A stretch of 64,000 bases of DNA from Arthrobacter sp. OAP107 (GTDB lineage: Bacteria; Actinomycetota; Actinomycetes; Actinomycetales; Micrococcaceae). How positions within the stretch are numbered: position 1 is the first letter of the stretch; each line of letters begins with the position of its first letter. The DNA is taken from contig NZ_JBEPOK010000001.1 in the NCBI RefSeq assembly GCF_040546765.1, positions 1,426,001 to 1,490,000 of the forward strand, in the 5' to 3' direction. The notes below the pieces were generated by a model. It searched no databases. It was given only the letters and a program-made list of their open reading frames with translations, and was not told where the DNA came from. A program made the translations under genes and the position numbers. This document shows, piece after piece, positions 33,476-43,800 of the stretch.

Positions 33476-36400
33476 ATGTCGTCTGGGTCCAGCGTGGAGG
33501 ATCAGTCCCGTTCAATCGGAGCCGAAGAAGGCTTCTTTGCGGACTACTACGAGCATCTGGCAGAGGAGGATGCGCGCGCTTATCCGCACGAGCTGCTGAT
33601 CGCCCGGGCTGAGACCCACCGCGGCGTCGGTTTTGAACGCCGGCCGGGCACCGCCAACATCTCCATCGTTCCCGAGGGCGACCGCAGTGTTGTCTACATC
33701 GTCACCGACGACATGCCTTTCCTGGTGGATTCTGTCAACGCCGAGCTGGTCCGCCAGAATTCGGCCATCCATCTTGTGCAGCACCCGATGTTCGTGGTCA
33801 CGCGCAACCGCGAAACCAACGAGCTCGTGAAGGTGGACAGGGTCCCGTCCAGCATCGGCATCTCCAGCGGTGACACCGCGGCGCTGCCCGTCCTGTCCCA
33901 CCTGATTGCCCAGGGCGACAACGCGTCCCACATGGAGTCCTGGATTGCCGTCGAAATCGGCCGCGCCAGTGACGAAGCGGCCGAGCAGCTGCAGGAAGGA
34001 CTGGAGCGGGTCCTCGGAGACGTTCGGGCCGCCGTCGAAGACTGGCCGAAAATGCGCAACAAGGCACTGCAGATCGCCAAGGATCTGGACAAGGTGGCGC
34101 ATCCCACCCAGATCGCAGAGCTGCGCCAGGCCCAGGAGCTGCTGCGCTGGCTGGACGAGGGCAACTTCACCTTCCTCGGCTACCGGGAATACGACCTGGT
34201 CAACGAGGAAGGCGAGGATGTCCTGGAACTGCGCGAGGACAGCGGCCTGGGCCTGCTGCGGGCGCACCACGATACCCACCAGGTTCAGCACCTCACCGAC
34301 GCGGGCCGGCGCAAGGCTCGGGAAAAGCGTGCCCTGGTCATCACCAAGGCAAATTCCCGCTCAACAGTTCACCGGCCCGCGTACCTGGACTACATCGGCG
34401 TGAAAAGCTTCGATGCGGCAGGCAACGTCAACGGTGAACAGCGCTTCATCGGTCTGTTTGCCACCAGCGCCTACACAGACTCCGTGCGCAATATCCCGAT
34501 AGTCCGGGAAAAGGTCGAGGCCGTGCTCCGCGGCGCCGGTTTTCCGCCCGACTCGCACTCCGGGAAGGACCTGCTCGGCATCCTGGAGACATACCCCCGC
34601 GACGAGCTCTTCCAAATCGAAGTTCCCGACCTTGCCGCGACGGCAACGGGAATCCAGCGGCTGCAGGAACGGCGCCGGACCCGGCTCTTCCTCCGGCCGG
34701 ACATCTACGGACGGTTCATGTCCGCCGTCGTCTACCTCCCTCGCGACCGCTACACCACCAACGTCCGGCTGCGGATCGAGCAGGAACTCCGCGAGACCTT
34801 CCGCGCCGAGTCCATCGACTATGAGGCGAGGATGACCGAATCCGCCCTCGCCCGCCTGTTCTTCCGGATCCGCCTGCCCAAGGGCGCGGACGTCAGCCAC
34901 GTCAACACCGACGCGCTGGAACAGCGGCTGGTCCGTGCCGCCCGGTCCTGGAGTGAAGGGATCGCCGAGGTACTCCGCGAGCGCAGCGCCGACGACGGTG
35001 CCAACGAACTGGCAGCCATCTGGGCCGAGGCCTTCCCCGCCAGCTACCGCGTCGACTATGAAATCGAAGATGCGCTCGAAGACATCGCCCGGTTTGAACA
35101 GTACGGGGCCGAAGCCGAGCGCGTGACCGGCGCCCGGCAGGAGCGGCCAGGGGTCCATGTCTACCTTCCCGAAGGCGCAGGCGCCACCCTCGAGGAGGAC
35201 GCCAGGGTCAAGCTGTACATGCTGGAGCCGAAGAGCCTGAGCCAGATCCTGCCCTACTTCCACAATCTGGGGCTGGAAGTACTGGACGAGCGGCCGTTCG
35301 AGATCGAAACCGCCGACCGCCGGGACTTCTTCCTGTACGACCTCGGACTGAAGTACCCTGCCGGGGTGGACCCGGTGTCCACGGGCCGGCTGCTGGCGGA
35401 TTCCTTCGGCGCCGCCGTCTCCGGTGCGGTGGAATCCGACAGCTTTGACCGGCTGGTGCTTCGCGAGGGCATGACATGGCGGCAGGTCATCGTGCTGCGG
35501 GCCTACGCAAAGTACATGCGGCAAATGGGCAACACCAATTCGTTTGAATTCATGGCCGACACCCTGCTGGCCAATCCGGAGGTCACCCGCGGGCTCAGTG
35601 CCCTGTTTGAGGCACGCTTTGATCCGGATCTGACCGAGCTGGAGCGGACCGAACGGCAGGAAAAAGTCCGCGCTGAGCTGACGGCATCGATCGATAGTGT
35701 CGCCACGCTGGACGCCGACCGCGTGGTGCGTACGTTCACGAACCTGATCGAATCAACGCTGCGCACCAATTTCTACCAGGACAAGCCGCACCTGAGCTTC
35801 AAGCTCAACCCTGCAACCATCGAGGGGCTGCCCTTCCCGCGGCCCATGTTCGAAATCTGGGTTTACTCTCCCCGGGTGGAGGGCGTTCACCTGCGCTTCG
35901 GCAAGGTGGCCCGGGGCGGTCTCCGCTGGTCGGACCGGCGGGAAGACTTCCGGACGGAGATCCTGGGCCTGGTCAAGGCACAGACGGTCAAGAATGCAGT
36001 AATCGTTCCAACGGGCGCCAAGGGCGGTTTCTTCGCCAAGCGGCTGCCGGATCCCGCGAAGGACCGGTCGGCCTGGATGGCGGAGGGCATCGAAAGCTAC
36101 AAGACGTTCATCCGGGGACTCCTTGACGTCACGGACAACCTCGTGACGGGAGCCGACGGCGAACGGCTGGTCCCGCCGTCGAGCGTTGTACGGCACGACG
36201 GCGACGACTCGTACCTTGTGGTCGCAGCGGACAAGGGCACGGCAACCTTCTCTGACATTGCCAACGGCCTGGCCGCCGAGTACGGATTCTGGCTGGGCGA
36301 CGCCTTCGCCTCCGGCGGTTCGGTGGGATACGACCACAAAGCCATGGGCATCACGGCCCGGGGTGCCTGGGAGTCGGTCAAGCGGCACTTCAGCGAGCTG

Positions 36401-38329
36401 GACCTGGACACGCAGTCCGAGCCCTTCACCGTGGTCGGCGTCGGCGACATGTCCGGGGACGTGTTCGGCAACGGGATGCTCCTGTCCAAGCACATCCGGC
36501 TGCTCGCAGCGTTTGACCACCGGCACATTTTCCTCGACCCGAACCCGGACGAGGCAAGCTCCTATGCCGAGCGGCAGCGGCTGTTCGAGCTGCCCCGGTC
36601 ATCCTGGGACGACTATGACAAGAGCCTGATCAGCGAAGGCGGCGGGGTCTACCCGCGGCAGGCGAAATCGATCCCGGTCTCGCCGCAGGTCCGGTCTGCC
36701 CTTGGCCTGGCCGAGGACACGACCCAGCTCAGCCCGCCCGAACTCCTGCGGGCCATCCTGCTGGCCCCCGCCGACCTGCTGTACAACGGCGGCATCGGCA
36801 CCTACGTGAAGGCCAGTTCCGAGACGCACGCCATGGTGGGCGACAAGTCCAACGACGCCATCCGGGTGGACGGCCGCGACCTTCGGGTCAAGGTCGTGGG
36901 TGAGGGCGGCAACCTCGGAATGACGCAGCGGGGCCGCATCGAAGCGGCGCTGCAGGGCGTCATCCTGAACACCGATGCCATCGACAACTCCGCCGGCGTC
37001 GACTGCTCCGACCACGAGGTCAACATCAAGATCTTCGTGGACCGGATGGTGGCCGCCGGCAAGCTCGAGGCCGCCGAGCGTTCGGACTTCCTTGCGGCCA
37101 TGACCGACGAAGTCGGGCGGCTGGTCCTGGAAGACAACATCGACCAGAACATCCTGCTCCTGAACGACCGGCAGAAGGTCGCCGAGTGGAGCCCGAGCTA
37201 CGAGCGGCTGATGGACTGGCTGGAGAAGACGGCGGACCTGAACCGTGACCTGGAGGCGCTGCCCTCCACGGCTGTCCTGCGCGAACGGCTGGAACAGGGG
37301 CAGGGCCTCACGTCACCTGAATTGTCCGTGCTGGCCGCCTACGCCAAGATTGAACTCGCGACAGCCCTGCGCGACAGTGACCTGGCGGATGACCCGTGGT
37401 TCCGTGAGACGCTTCGGAAATACTTCCCGGTGCAGCTCCGGGAGAAATTCGACGCCGAACTGGACACCCATCCGCTGCGCCGGGAGATCATCGCCACGGT
37501 CGTGGCCAACGACATGATCAACCTGGGCGGCATCACCTTTGCCTTCCGGACCATGGAGGAGACCTCGGCGAGCGAGGTGGCTGTGGCGAAGGCGTTCGTG
37601 GCACTGAGGGAAATCTACGATCTCGACGTCATGGTGTCCGAGCTCAACGAGCTTCCCGCGTCCTTCCCCACTGAGCACTGGAGCACCGTCCACCTCGATA
37701 TCCGGCGGCTGCTGGACCGTGCAGTGCGCTGGGTCCTGGCCCAGGGCAGCGCGTCGCGGCCCATCGCCGACATCGTCGCCGAGTTCCAGCCGCCGATGGA
37801 ACCCATGCGGGCGCGGCTGCTGGACTACCTGCGCGGTGACGACCGTAAGCGCGTTGCCTCGTGGCTTGAGAAGGCGCGGTCCTGGGGCCTGCCCGAGGAT
37901 CTGGGCCACCGCTGGGCCGAGCTGTTCGAGAGCTTTGTCCTGTTGGATATCGCGAAAATCGCGCACAGCCGCAAGGAGCCCGTGGAAGACATCGCCAACG
38001 TCTACTACACGGTGTTCAACCGGTTCCACGTGGACTCCCTGCTGGAGCGGATCAGTTCCCTGCCGCGGAAGGACCGCTGGCAGGCCCTGGCCCGTGCCGC
38101 GCTGCGCGATGACCTTTACTCGACCGTCTCAGACATGACGACGGCGGTCCTGGACTCGACCGACGAAGGGTCGCCGGCCGAGGACAGGCTCAAGGCCTGG
38201 GAGCAGCTCAATGCCGAACATCTGGGCCGTGCGAAGAGCATGTTCGATGAGGTCAATGCCCTCGAGGCGGACGACATGGCCTCGCTCTCGGTAGCATTGA
38301 GGCTCTTGAGGTCAATCGTCCGACGCTAG
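33476..38329 (+). CDS. NAD-specific glutamate dehydrogenase, large (GDH180-type)
   Basis: About 1617 residues, the length class of the 180-kDa catabolic enzymes of Streptomyces, mycobacteria and Pseudomonas, which deaminate glutamate to 2-oxoglutarate. Long N-terminal regulatory/ACT-like segments (from VYIVTDDMPFLVDSVNAEL onward) precede the central catalytic domain with GGLRWSDRREDFRTE and PTGAKGGFFAK, then the NAD-binding region (VGVGDMSGDVFGNGML, VKVVGEGGNLGMTQRGRIE) and a helical C-terminus. GGAGG at 33462-33466 is nine bases from the ATG at 33476 and three from the GTG at 33470, so the ATG is preferred. A kinase gene follows after 35 bp. Confidence 0.95.
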   Translation: MSSGSSVEDQSRSIGAEEGFFADYYEHLAEEDARAYPHELLIARAETHRGVGFERRPGTANISIVPEGDRSVVYIVTDDMPFLVDSVNAELVRQNSAIHLVQHPMFVVTRNRETNELVKVDRVPSSIGISSGDTAALPVLSHLIAQGDNASHMESWIAVEIGRASDEAAEQLQEGLERVLGDVRAAVEDWPKMRNKALQIAKDLDKVAHPTQIAELRQAQELLRWLDEGNFTFLGYREYDLVNEEGEDVLELREDSGLGLLRAHHDTHQVQHLTDAGRRKAREKRALVITKANSRSTVHRPAYLDYIGVKSFDAAGNVNGEQRFIGLFATSAYTDSVRNIPIVREKVEAVLRGAGFPPDSHSGKDLLGILETYPRDELFQIEVPDLAATATGIQRLQERRRTRLFLRPDIYGRFMSAVVYLPRDRYTTNVRLRIEQELRETFRAESIDYEARMTESALARLFFRIRLPKGADVSHVNTDALEQRLVRAARSWSEGIAEVLRERSADDGANELAAIWAEAFPASYRVDYEIEDALEDIARFEQYGAEAERVTGARQERPGVHVYLPEGAGATLEEDARVKLYMLEPKSLSQILPYFHNLGLEVLDERPFEIETADRRDFFLYDLGLKYPAGVDPVSTGRLLADSFGAAVSGAVESDSFDRLVLREGMTWRQVIVLRAYAKYMRQMGNTNSFEFMADTLLANPEVTRGLSALFEARFDPDLTELERTERQEKVRAELTASIDSVATLDADRVVRTFTNLIESTLRTNFYQDKPHLSFKLNPATIEGLPFPRPMFEIWVYSPRVEGVHLRFGKVARGGLRWSDRREDFRTEILGLVKAQTVKNAVIVPTGAKGGFFAKRLPDPAKDRSAWMAEGIESYKTFIRGLLDVTDNLVTGADGERLVPPSSVVRHDGDDSYLVVAADKGTATFSDIANGLAAEYGFWLGDAFASGGSVGYDHKAMGITARGAWESVKRHFSELDLDTQSEPFTVVGVGDMSGDVFGNGMLLSKHIRLLAAFDHRHIFLDPNPDEASSYAERQRLFELPRSSWDDYDKSLISEGGGVYPRQAKSIPVSPQVRSALGLAEDTTQLSPPELLRAILLAPADLLYNGGIGTYVKASSETHAMVGDKSNDAIRVDGRDLRVKVVGEGGNLGMTQRGRIEAALQGVILNTDAIDNSAGVDCSDHEVNIKIFVDRMVAAGKLEAAERSDFLAAMTDEVGRLVLEDNIDQNILLLNDRQKVAEWSPSYERLMDWLEKTADLNRDLEALPSTAVLRERLEQGQGLTSPELSVLAAYAKIELATALRDSDLADDPWFRETLRKYFPVQLREKFDAELDTHPLRREIIATVVANDMINLGGITFAFRTMEETSASEVAVAKAFVALREIYDLDVMVSELNELPASFPTEHWSTVHLDIRRLLDRAVRWVLAQGSASRPIADIVAEFQPPMEPMRARLLDYLRGDDRKRVASWLEKARSWGLPEDLGHRWAELFESFVLLDIAKIAHSRKEPVEDIANVYYTVFNRFHVDSLLERISSLPRKDRWQALARAALRDDLYSTVSDMTTAVLDSTDEGSPAEDRLKAWEQLNAEHLGRAKSMFDEVNALEADDMASLSVALRLLRSIVRR

Positions 38330-38364
38330 GACACCGGTCCCGCCGTCGAAAAACTGGAGGTGCA

Positions 38365-39834
38365 GTGGCAATCTTTACGGACCCCATCAGGGAACACGCT
38401 GATTTCGGGCCGGGGGATGCCGAGTGGCTGCACCTCCTGGTGGGCGACTGGCAGATGGTGGCCGATCTGGCGTTTGCCGACCTGGCATTGTGGTTTCCCC
38501 ATCCGGAGCACGGTTACGTTGCCCTGGCACACGTCCGGCCCTCCACGACGCATACGGTGTTCCACGCCGATTTCGTCGGGGAGGGCATCCGGTCGGATCT
38601 GCAGCCGCTGGTGGACAAAGCGTGGGAGAGCCGCAGCATTGAGCGATCCAGCGAGACCAACTGGAGCAGTGACATGGCCCTGCGGGTCGAAGCCGTGCCG
38701 ATGGTCAGGAACGGCCGGACGCTGGCTGTGGTCACCTCCCACATGGACCTTTCGAGTTCACGGATGCCGTCCCGGCTGGAGCTGACCTACCGCCAGTGTG
38801 CCTATGACTTGCTGCGCATGGGCACCCTGGGGCTCTGGCCGGACTTCGCCTCGCCGACCGGCTCCCGTCGCGGAGCCCCGCGCGTGGGCGACGGCCTGAT
38901 CCGTCTCGACGCCGAGGGGATCGTCCAATATGCCAGCCCTAACGGGGTCTCGGCGTTCCGGCGCCTCGGTGATGGCGAATCACTGGAAGGGCGCTCGCTG
39001 GCGGAGGTCACGGCGGGTCTGCTGAAGGACCGCCGCATGGTGGACGAGACGCTGCCGCTGGTTGTCACCGGGCGGATGCCTTGGCGCAGTGAGATTGAAT
39101 CCCGCGGCGTCAGCCTGTCGCTGCGTGCCATCCCGCTCCGCGATGAGCAGCAGCGCTTCGGTGCGCTGGTCCTCTGCCGTGACGTGTCCGAACTGCGCCG
39201 CCGCGAGATGGAGCTGGTCACAAAGGATGCCACCATCCGGGAAATCCACCATCGGGTCAAGAACAACCTGCAGACTGTTGCCGCACTGCTGCGCATGCAG
39301 TCCCGCCGAATGGTCAGCGACGAGGCAAAGCAGGGGCTCGAACAGGCCATGCGACGCGTGGCAACGATTGCCCTCGTGCACGAAACCCTCTCGCAGGGGC
39401 TGACTCAAAGTGTCGACTTCGATGAGCTCATCGGACGGCAGTTCCGCCTGTCCGCGGAAGTCGCCTCACCGTCCCAGCAGGTCCGGACCCAGCGGTCCGG
39501 GTTGTTCGGCGAACTTCCCAGCGACTTCGCGACGCCGCTGGCGCTGGTCATCAACGAGCTTGTCACCAACGCCGTCGAACACGGACTGGAGGGACGCACG
39601 GGCACGGTGTGGCTGCTTGCCGACCGCTCTGAAGGCGACGACGGCGAGGAGCTGCTCACCGTCACTGTGGCGGACGACGGGGTTGGCCTGCCGGAGACGC
39701 CCCACGTGGAGGGCCTCGGACTGCAGATTGTCCGGACGCTGGTCACGAGCGAACTCGGCGGCACCATCCAGTGGAAGCCCCGGGATGGGGGCGGCACTGC
39801 GGTGCAGATTGTCCTGAGCCTGGCGAGCCGCTAA
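38365..39834 (+). CDS. pdtaS: Sensor histidine kinase, PdtaS-like (HisKA_2)
   Basis: Soluble two-component kinase of 489 residues without membrane helices. It has an N-terminal GAF-type domain (ADFGPGDAEWLHLLVGDWQM), a PAS domain around 170-285 (DGLIRLDAEGIVQYASPNGVSAF), the HisKA_2 phosphoacceptor segment IREIHHRVKNNLQT with His at residues 295-296, and a HATPase domain ending DDGVGLPETPHVEGLGLQI. In mycobacteria PdtaS signals to the RNA-binding antiterminator PdtaR; no such regulator is in this window. Its adjacency to whiB1 matches Rv3220c-Rv3219. GGAGG sits four bases before the GTG start. A strong bidirectional terminator follows. Confidence 0.93.
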   Translation: MAIFTDPIREHADFGPGDAEWLHLLVGDWQMVADLAFADLALWFPHPEHGYVALAHVRPSTTHTVFHADFVGEGIRSDLQPLVDKAWESRSIERSSETNWSSDMALRVEAVPMVRNGRTLAVVTSHMDLSSSRMPSRLELTYRQCAYDLLRMGTLGLWPDFASPTGSRRGAPRVGDGLIRLDAEGIVQYASPNGVSAFRRLGDGESLEGRSLAEVTAGLLKDRRMVDETLPLVVTGRMPWRSEIESRGVSLSLRAIPLRDEQQRFGALVLCRDVSELRRREMELVTKDATIREIHHRVKNNLQTVAALLRMQSRRMVSDEAKQGLEQAMRRVATIALVHETLSQGLTQSVDFDELIGRQFRLSAEVASPSQQVRTQRSGLFGELPSDFATPLALVINELVTNAVEHGLEGRTGTVWLLADRSEGDDGEELLTVTVADDGVGLPETPHVEGLGLQIVRTLVTSELGGTIQWKPRDGGGTAVQIVLSLASR

Positions 39835-39840
39835 AACGTA

Positions 39841-39885
39841 AAAAGGCGACGGCCGCGGACCATAGGTCCGCGGCCGTCGCCTTTT
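39841..39885. terminator. Bidirectional terminator, perfect 21-bp stem
   Basis: Arms 39841-39861 and 39865-39885 are perfectly complementary around ATA. The stem starts with AAAA and ends with TTTT, so both strands leave a U-run. It serves both pdtaS and the convergent whiB gene. Confidence 0.93.
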
Positions 39886-39899
39886 GCTTTTTGTCGGAG

Positions 39900-40148
39900 T
39901 CAGGAAGCCCGGCGGGCCCTGGCGGCCCGGCGCTTCAGTGCACGGCGCTCGTCCTCGCTCATGCCGCCCCACACGCCTGCATCCTGTCCGGACTCCAAGG
40001 CCCACTGCAGGCAGGTGTCAACGACGGGGCACCGGCGGCAGACGCTCTTCGCTTCTTCGATCTGCAAAAGAGCGGGGCCGGTGTTGCCCACGGGGAAAAA
40101 CAGCTCCGGGTCCTTGTCGAGGCAGGCCGCGCGATTACGCCAATCCAT
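39900..40148 (-). CDS. whiB1: WhiB-family Fe-S regulator, WhiB1 type
   Basis: An 82-residue [4Fe-4S] transcription factor that reacts with nitric oxide and binds the primary sigma factor. The four cluster ligands are Cys9, Cys37, Cys40 and Cys46, the latter three in VCRRCPVVDTC. The turn motif GVWGGMSEDERR and a basic Arg-rich C-terminus for DNA contact follow. The N-terminus MDWRNRAACLDKDPELFFPVG is typical of WhiB1. pdtaS on the convergent side gives the same pairing as in M. tuberculosis. A CRP-like palindrome about 40 bp upstream fits the known CRP control of mycobacterial whiB1. Confidence 0.95.
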   Translation of the reverse strand: MDWRNRAACLDKDPELFFPVGNTGPALLQIEEAKSVCRRCPVVDTCLQWALESGQDAGVWGGMSEDERRALKRRAARARRAS

Positions 40149-40187
40149 GCTGATCAGTCACTCCATTCCTGGGAAGTCAATGCCCTT

Positions 40188-40203
40188 TGTGAAAATATTC
40201 ACT
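40188..40203. promoter_or_regulatory. CRP-like operator upstream of whiB1
   Basis: TGTGA-N6-TCACT matches 9 of 10 consensus half-site bases. It is centred about 47 bp upstream of the whiB1 ATG. In M. tuberculosis the CRP protein Rv3676 is known to bind the whiB1 promoter, so position and partner gene agree. Confidence 0.65.
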
Positions 40204-40220
40204 AGGGCTTACATAGGAAA

Positions 40221-40238
40221 GGGGCCCTGCAGGGCCCC
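40221..40238. repeat. Perfect 18-bp GC palindrome in whiB1 upstream region
   Basis: GGGGCCCTGCAGGGCCCC is self-complementary and could form a 7-bp hairpin with a TGCA loop. It lies between divergent genes, so it is not an obvious gene-end terminator; an operator or early-transcript hairpin is possible. Confidence 0.6.
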
Positions 40239-40369
40239 CTTGGTCATCTGGATCAAGCGTTTCATGTTAACGCTGTGTAAACAAGGGGTAGTGGGCCACG
40301 AAATCGCCGAGAAACGTGAGCGATGCATCACATCAGCGGGCTGCCCCGCCGTGTGTCGACTATGTCGGG

Positions 40370-40375
40370 TAGTGT
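40370..40375 (+). promoter_or_regulatory. Candidate -10 box, leaderless gene
   Basis: TAGTGT ends six bases before the GTG at 40382, the same geometry as three other leaderless candidates in the window. No -35 is evident. Confidence 0.35.
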
Positions 40376-40381
40376 GCCAGT

Positions 40382-40879
40382 GTGTCAAGACCCCCAAAAG
40401 ACCCGTCCGGACCACACGCTGACGCCGGAGACGGTGGAATGGCGGAGGACCGGGGCCCAGGCGGAACAGAGCCTTCGAGTCGCGTCCGTCCCCGCGCCGT
40501 TCCCGTGATCTCGGGGATTGTGGCAGCCGAGGCCACGGCCCTGCTGGCCGCAGCGGCCTGGTACGGATTCCAGCTGGCCAGCGGGGCACCCGTCATGTCG
40601 TTTTGGGGTGCCGTTTTCACGCTCGGCCTGCTTCTGGCGTTTGCGGCGTGGCTCTATGCCGTTGCCGTGTTCCTGTTCCGTGGTTTCCGCTGGCCGAGGG
40701 CCGGCGCGCTGGTGGCCCAGCTGTTCGCGCTGACCATCGGCTTCCCCACGCTCACCGGCGGACTCCCGCTGGCCGGCGCCGCGATGCTGATCCCTGCCGC
40801 CACGGCGATCGTCCTCTTGTTCGACAAACGCGTGATTCGCTTCGCCTCCCGCGCCGCGTCCGATCCGCCTGCACTCTAG
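40382..40879 (+). CDS. Small integral membrane protein (Rv3217c-like)
   Basis: A 165-residue protein with a hydrophilic Pro/Gly-rich N-terminus of about 40 residues and then four hydrophobic segments (VISGIVAAEATALLAAAAWYGFQLA; FWGAVFTLGLLLAFAAWLYAVAVFLF; a shorter Gly/Leu-rich helix; AAMLIPAATAIVLLF). Function is unknown; a conserved integral membrane gene sits at the same place near whiB1/pdtaS in mycobacteria. The start is uncertain: GTG at 40382 could be leaderless, while an ATG at 40439 has a GGAG element about eight bases upstream. Its stop overlaps that of the convergent FtsK-like gene in a shared CTAG. Confidence 0.7.
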   Translation: MSRPPKDPSGPHADAGDGGMAEDRGPGGTEPSSRVRPRAVPVISGIVAAEATALLAAAAWYGFQLASGAPVMSFWGAVFTLGLLLAFAAWLYAVAVFLFRGFRWPRAGALVAQLFALTIGFPTLTGGLPLAGAAMLIPAATAIVLLFDKRVIRFASRAASDPPAL

Positions 40880-43800
40880 AGCCTCCTGACATCCTCGGCC
40901 ATGGCCAGCTGAACGGGCATCGCCGCGCCGTCCGCCACGAACAGGGCGCGCCCTGGCGGGGGATGGGAATCCGGGTCTATCCGCAGACCGAAGATGTCGC
41001 CGTCCAGGGGATTGCGCGGCGCAATGAGGATGCCCCTGCCGCCACTGCGGGCTGCCAGCGCGAGCGGGACACGCTGGACCAGTGACTGGCTGAACGCGGC
41101 CGAGAAAATTACCGCCCAGCCGCGGCTGTTCAGGTCCATGAGGTTTTGCTGTGGGGCGGCAGGCAGCAGGTCGGCGTCATCGACGAGGAGTATGGCGTCC
41201 TTTGGCAGGCGTCCTTCCACGGCGTCGCGGTGGACCTCGCTCCAAAAGTCACCAGGACCCGGCCCCCGGCCAGGGTGCTGCCATCCGGATACGGACGGGT
41301 TAAGCGCCGGCAGGGATGCCAAAAACGAGGACTTGCCCGAACCGGCGCTGCCGAGCACGGCAAGGACAGACCCTGGCGGCAGGCGCACCGCGGCAGGGGC
41401 GGGTTCGTCCCCGCCCATGCCCACGACCAGGCGCCGGGCGGCCTCACGCATAGGCTGAGCTGCACCTCTGGCCTCAGGCATCCGGGACAGCACGTCCGCT
41501 ACGGAGAGCCGCACCGGAAGGGGGTCCACGCGGAACGGCCTGACCCGCACCGGACCCAGCATCTCGCCGCGGAGGGCCGAGGCTTTCCCGGGACCGGAAC
41601 ATCCCCCTTCCGGGGCATAGAGCTGGCAGACCGCCTGACGCCCTGCGGAGAAAGCACCGGATGCGACGGCGCGGCCCCTGAGCGGCGGGACCTCGGGCAT
41701 TGTGGGCCATACCAGCCTGCTCTCGGCGCTGGCGCCCCGCGGGCAGTAGATGCGGTTGGGGATGGCAGGAAAGAACCGCGACATCACGAGTTCGCGGTCG
41801 CCGGAGATCACCACGGTCATTCGGGCGGCGCGGCCGTCCCGGATGATGTCCTGGAGATGGTCTTCGGCGCGGGTCAGGGGGCCGGCGCGGAGGGCGGACA
41901 GCCACGAGCCCCAGCCCGAAATGACCAGCATCAGCGGCGGACCGGCAGCTGCCGGGAGCCGGCTCAGCCGCCGGGACATTTCGGACGCCACGCGCTCCAG
42001 GAGGCGGACGCCGCGGCGGACGTCGTGCAGGTTCACAAGAGATCCGGTGCGTTGCATACCGGCAAAGCCAGCCAGGGACCCATCCGCGTCGAGGACGTAG
42101 AGGTGGCATTCTGCGGGATGCGATAGGAGCTGATGCATTGCCGTTGACATTGCCTGGGCGGCATCACTGGATCCCGCGCCGATCAACGCGAGATGCCCAT
42201 CGGCTTCCGGCCGCCAGGTGAGGGCTGCAAGCCGCTGCTCCTCGGGCAGATCCAGCAAACCCATCCCTACCGCCCAGTCTCCGTCCGCTCCCGGCATGGT
42301 GCCTGCAGCAACGGGTTCTCCGGAGAGGGTGCCTTCCGGGACAGGACCTTCGGGGACGTGACTTGCAGGAACGGGGCCATCTGAGGTGAGTGTGGCCACG
42401 TCATCGGGGCCCGCCAGCACATCCGGCAGCGGCGGAGCCACCGGGCGGTGCGCCGCGGAACCGCCCATCCCGGCCCACAGGGAGGCAACCAGCTCCACCA
42501 CGGGCCTGGCGGCGTCCGCCGGGGACTCCGCAGGAGGTCTGCTGCCGTTGACAGAAGTCTGCATCGCCAGGGCCACCGTGGCCTCAAGCACCCTGACCCG
42601 GCATGACGCAGAGTCCTCGCCGTTAACAGCACCAACTGAAGCAGACTGGAACTCTTCGGCAGCTTCGGTGCCCCTGGCCAGGTAGGCGCGGCCGGGCCGG
42701 TTGACGGGTATCGCCGAGGCCGCACTGCTGCCGATCACGTCGGCCGATTCGTGACTGGACTGCACCCGGAGGGCGATGCTCGTTGTGACGTTCGCACGGA
42801 TGTCCGCCGTGAGAGCGCCCTGCGGGCGCTGGGTGGCCATGATCAGGTGGATGCCCAGTGACCGGCCGATGGACGCAATCCTCATCAGCTCGGTCAGGGT
42901 TCCGGGAGCTTCCTCGACGAGCATTCGGAACTCATCGATGATGAGGACCAGCTGGGGGAGGGGCGGACCGCCGGACGGGGACAGACGGTAGGTCGCCAGG
43001 TCCGGGGCGTTCGCGGCGGCCAGCAGCTGCTCACGCCTGCGGACTTCTGCCCGCAGGGACACAATCGTGCGCTCCAGCTGGCTGCCGGCAAGGTCCGTCA
43101 GCATGCCGACGCAGTGCGGGATGCCGGTCAGCGGACTGAGTCCGGACCCGCCCTTGAAGTCGAAGAAGAGGACATTGACGCGGTCCGGCGGATAGCACAG
43201 CGCCAGCCCGGCGGTAATGGTGCGAAGCAGCTCCGACTTCCCGGAACCTGTGGTGCCCGCAACGAGGACATGCGGGCCATCTGCTTCAAGGTCGAGGACG
43301 CGCACGCCCCCAGCGGTGCGGCCCAGGGGAATGGTGAGTCCCGGCTCCAGCCTGCCTGCCCCCCAGCGCCCGGCCGTTGCGGCGGGCGACGTGTCGAGGA
43401 GATCGCGGAGCCCGCAACGCGCAGGCACCGATTGGGAGTCGGCCGGCTCGTCAGGGAGGTACTGCCGGTACGCCCGGCAGTACCGGTCGAAAACGCCGGA
43501 CGGCACCACGTCTGCCACGAAGCGTGAGCATGAACCGCGGCTCCGAATCACGGCCCCGCGCTCGCCGAGCTCAATATCGGCTTCCGATGGCTGCTGTCCC
43601 CGACCCGTGAGATGGATTACCCGCCAGCCCAGGCCCCGGGCAGTTGCGATGATGCCGGACTCGGGGGCGCCGTCTGCTGTTCCGGCGAACGCTGTTTCCT
43701 TGACTCCTGTTTCGTCGGATCCTGTTTCTGTTTCGTCGGATCCTGTTTCGCCGAAGAGCAGCAGGACGCGGGGCAGTCCCGTCCCGCCGGACGTGTCCGT

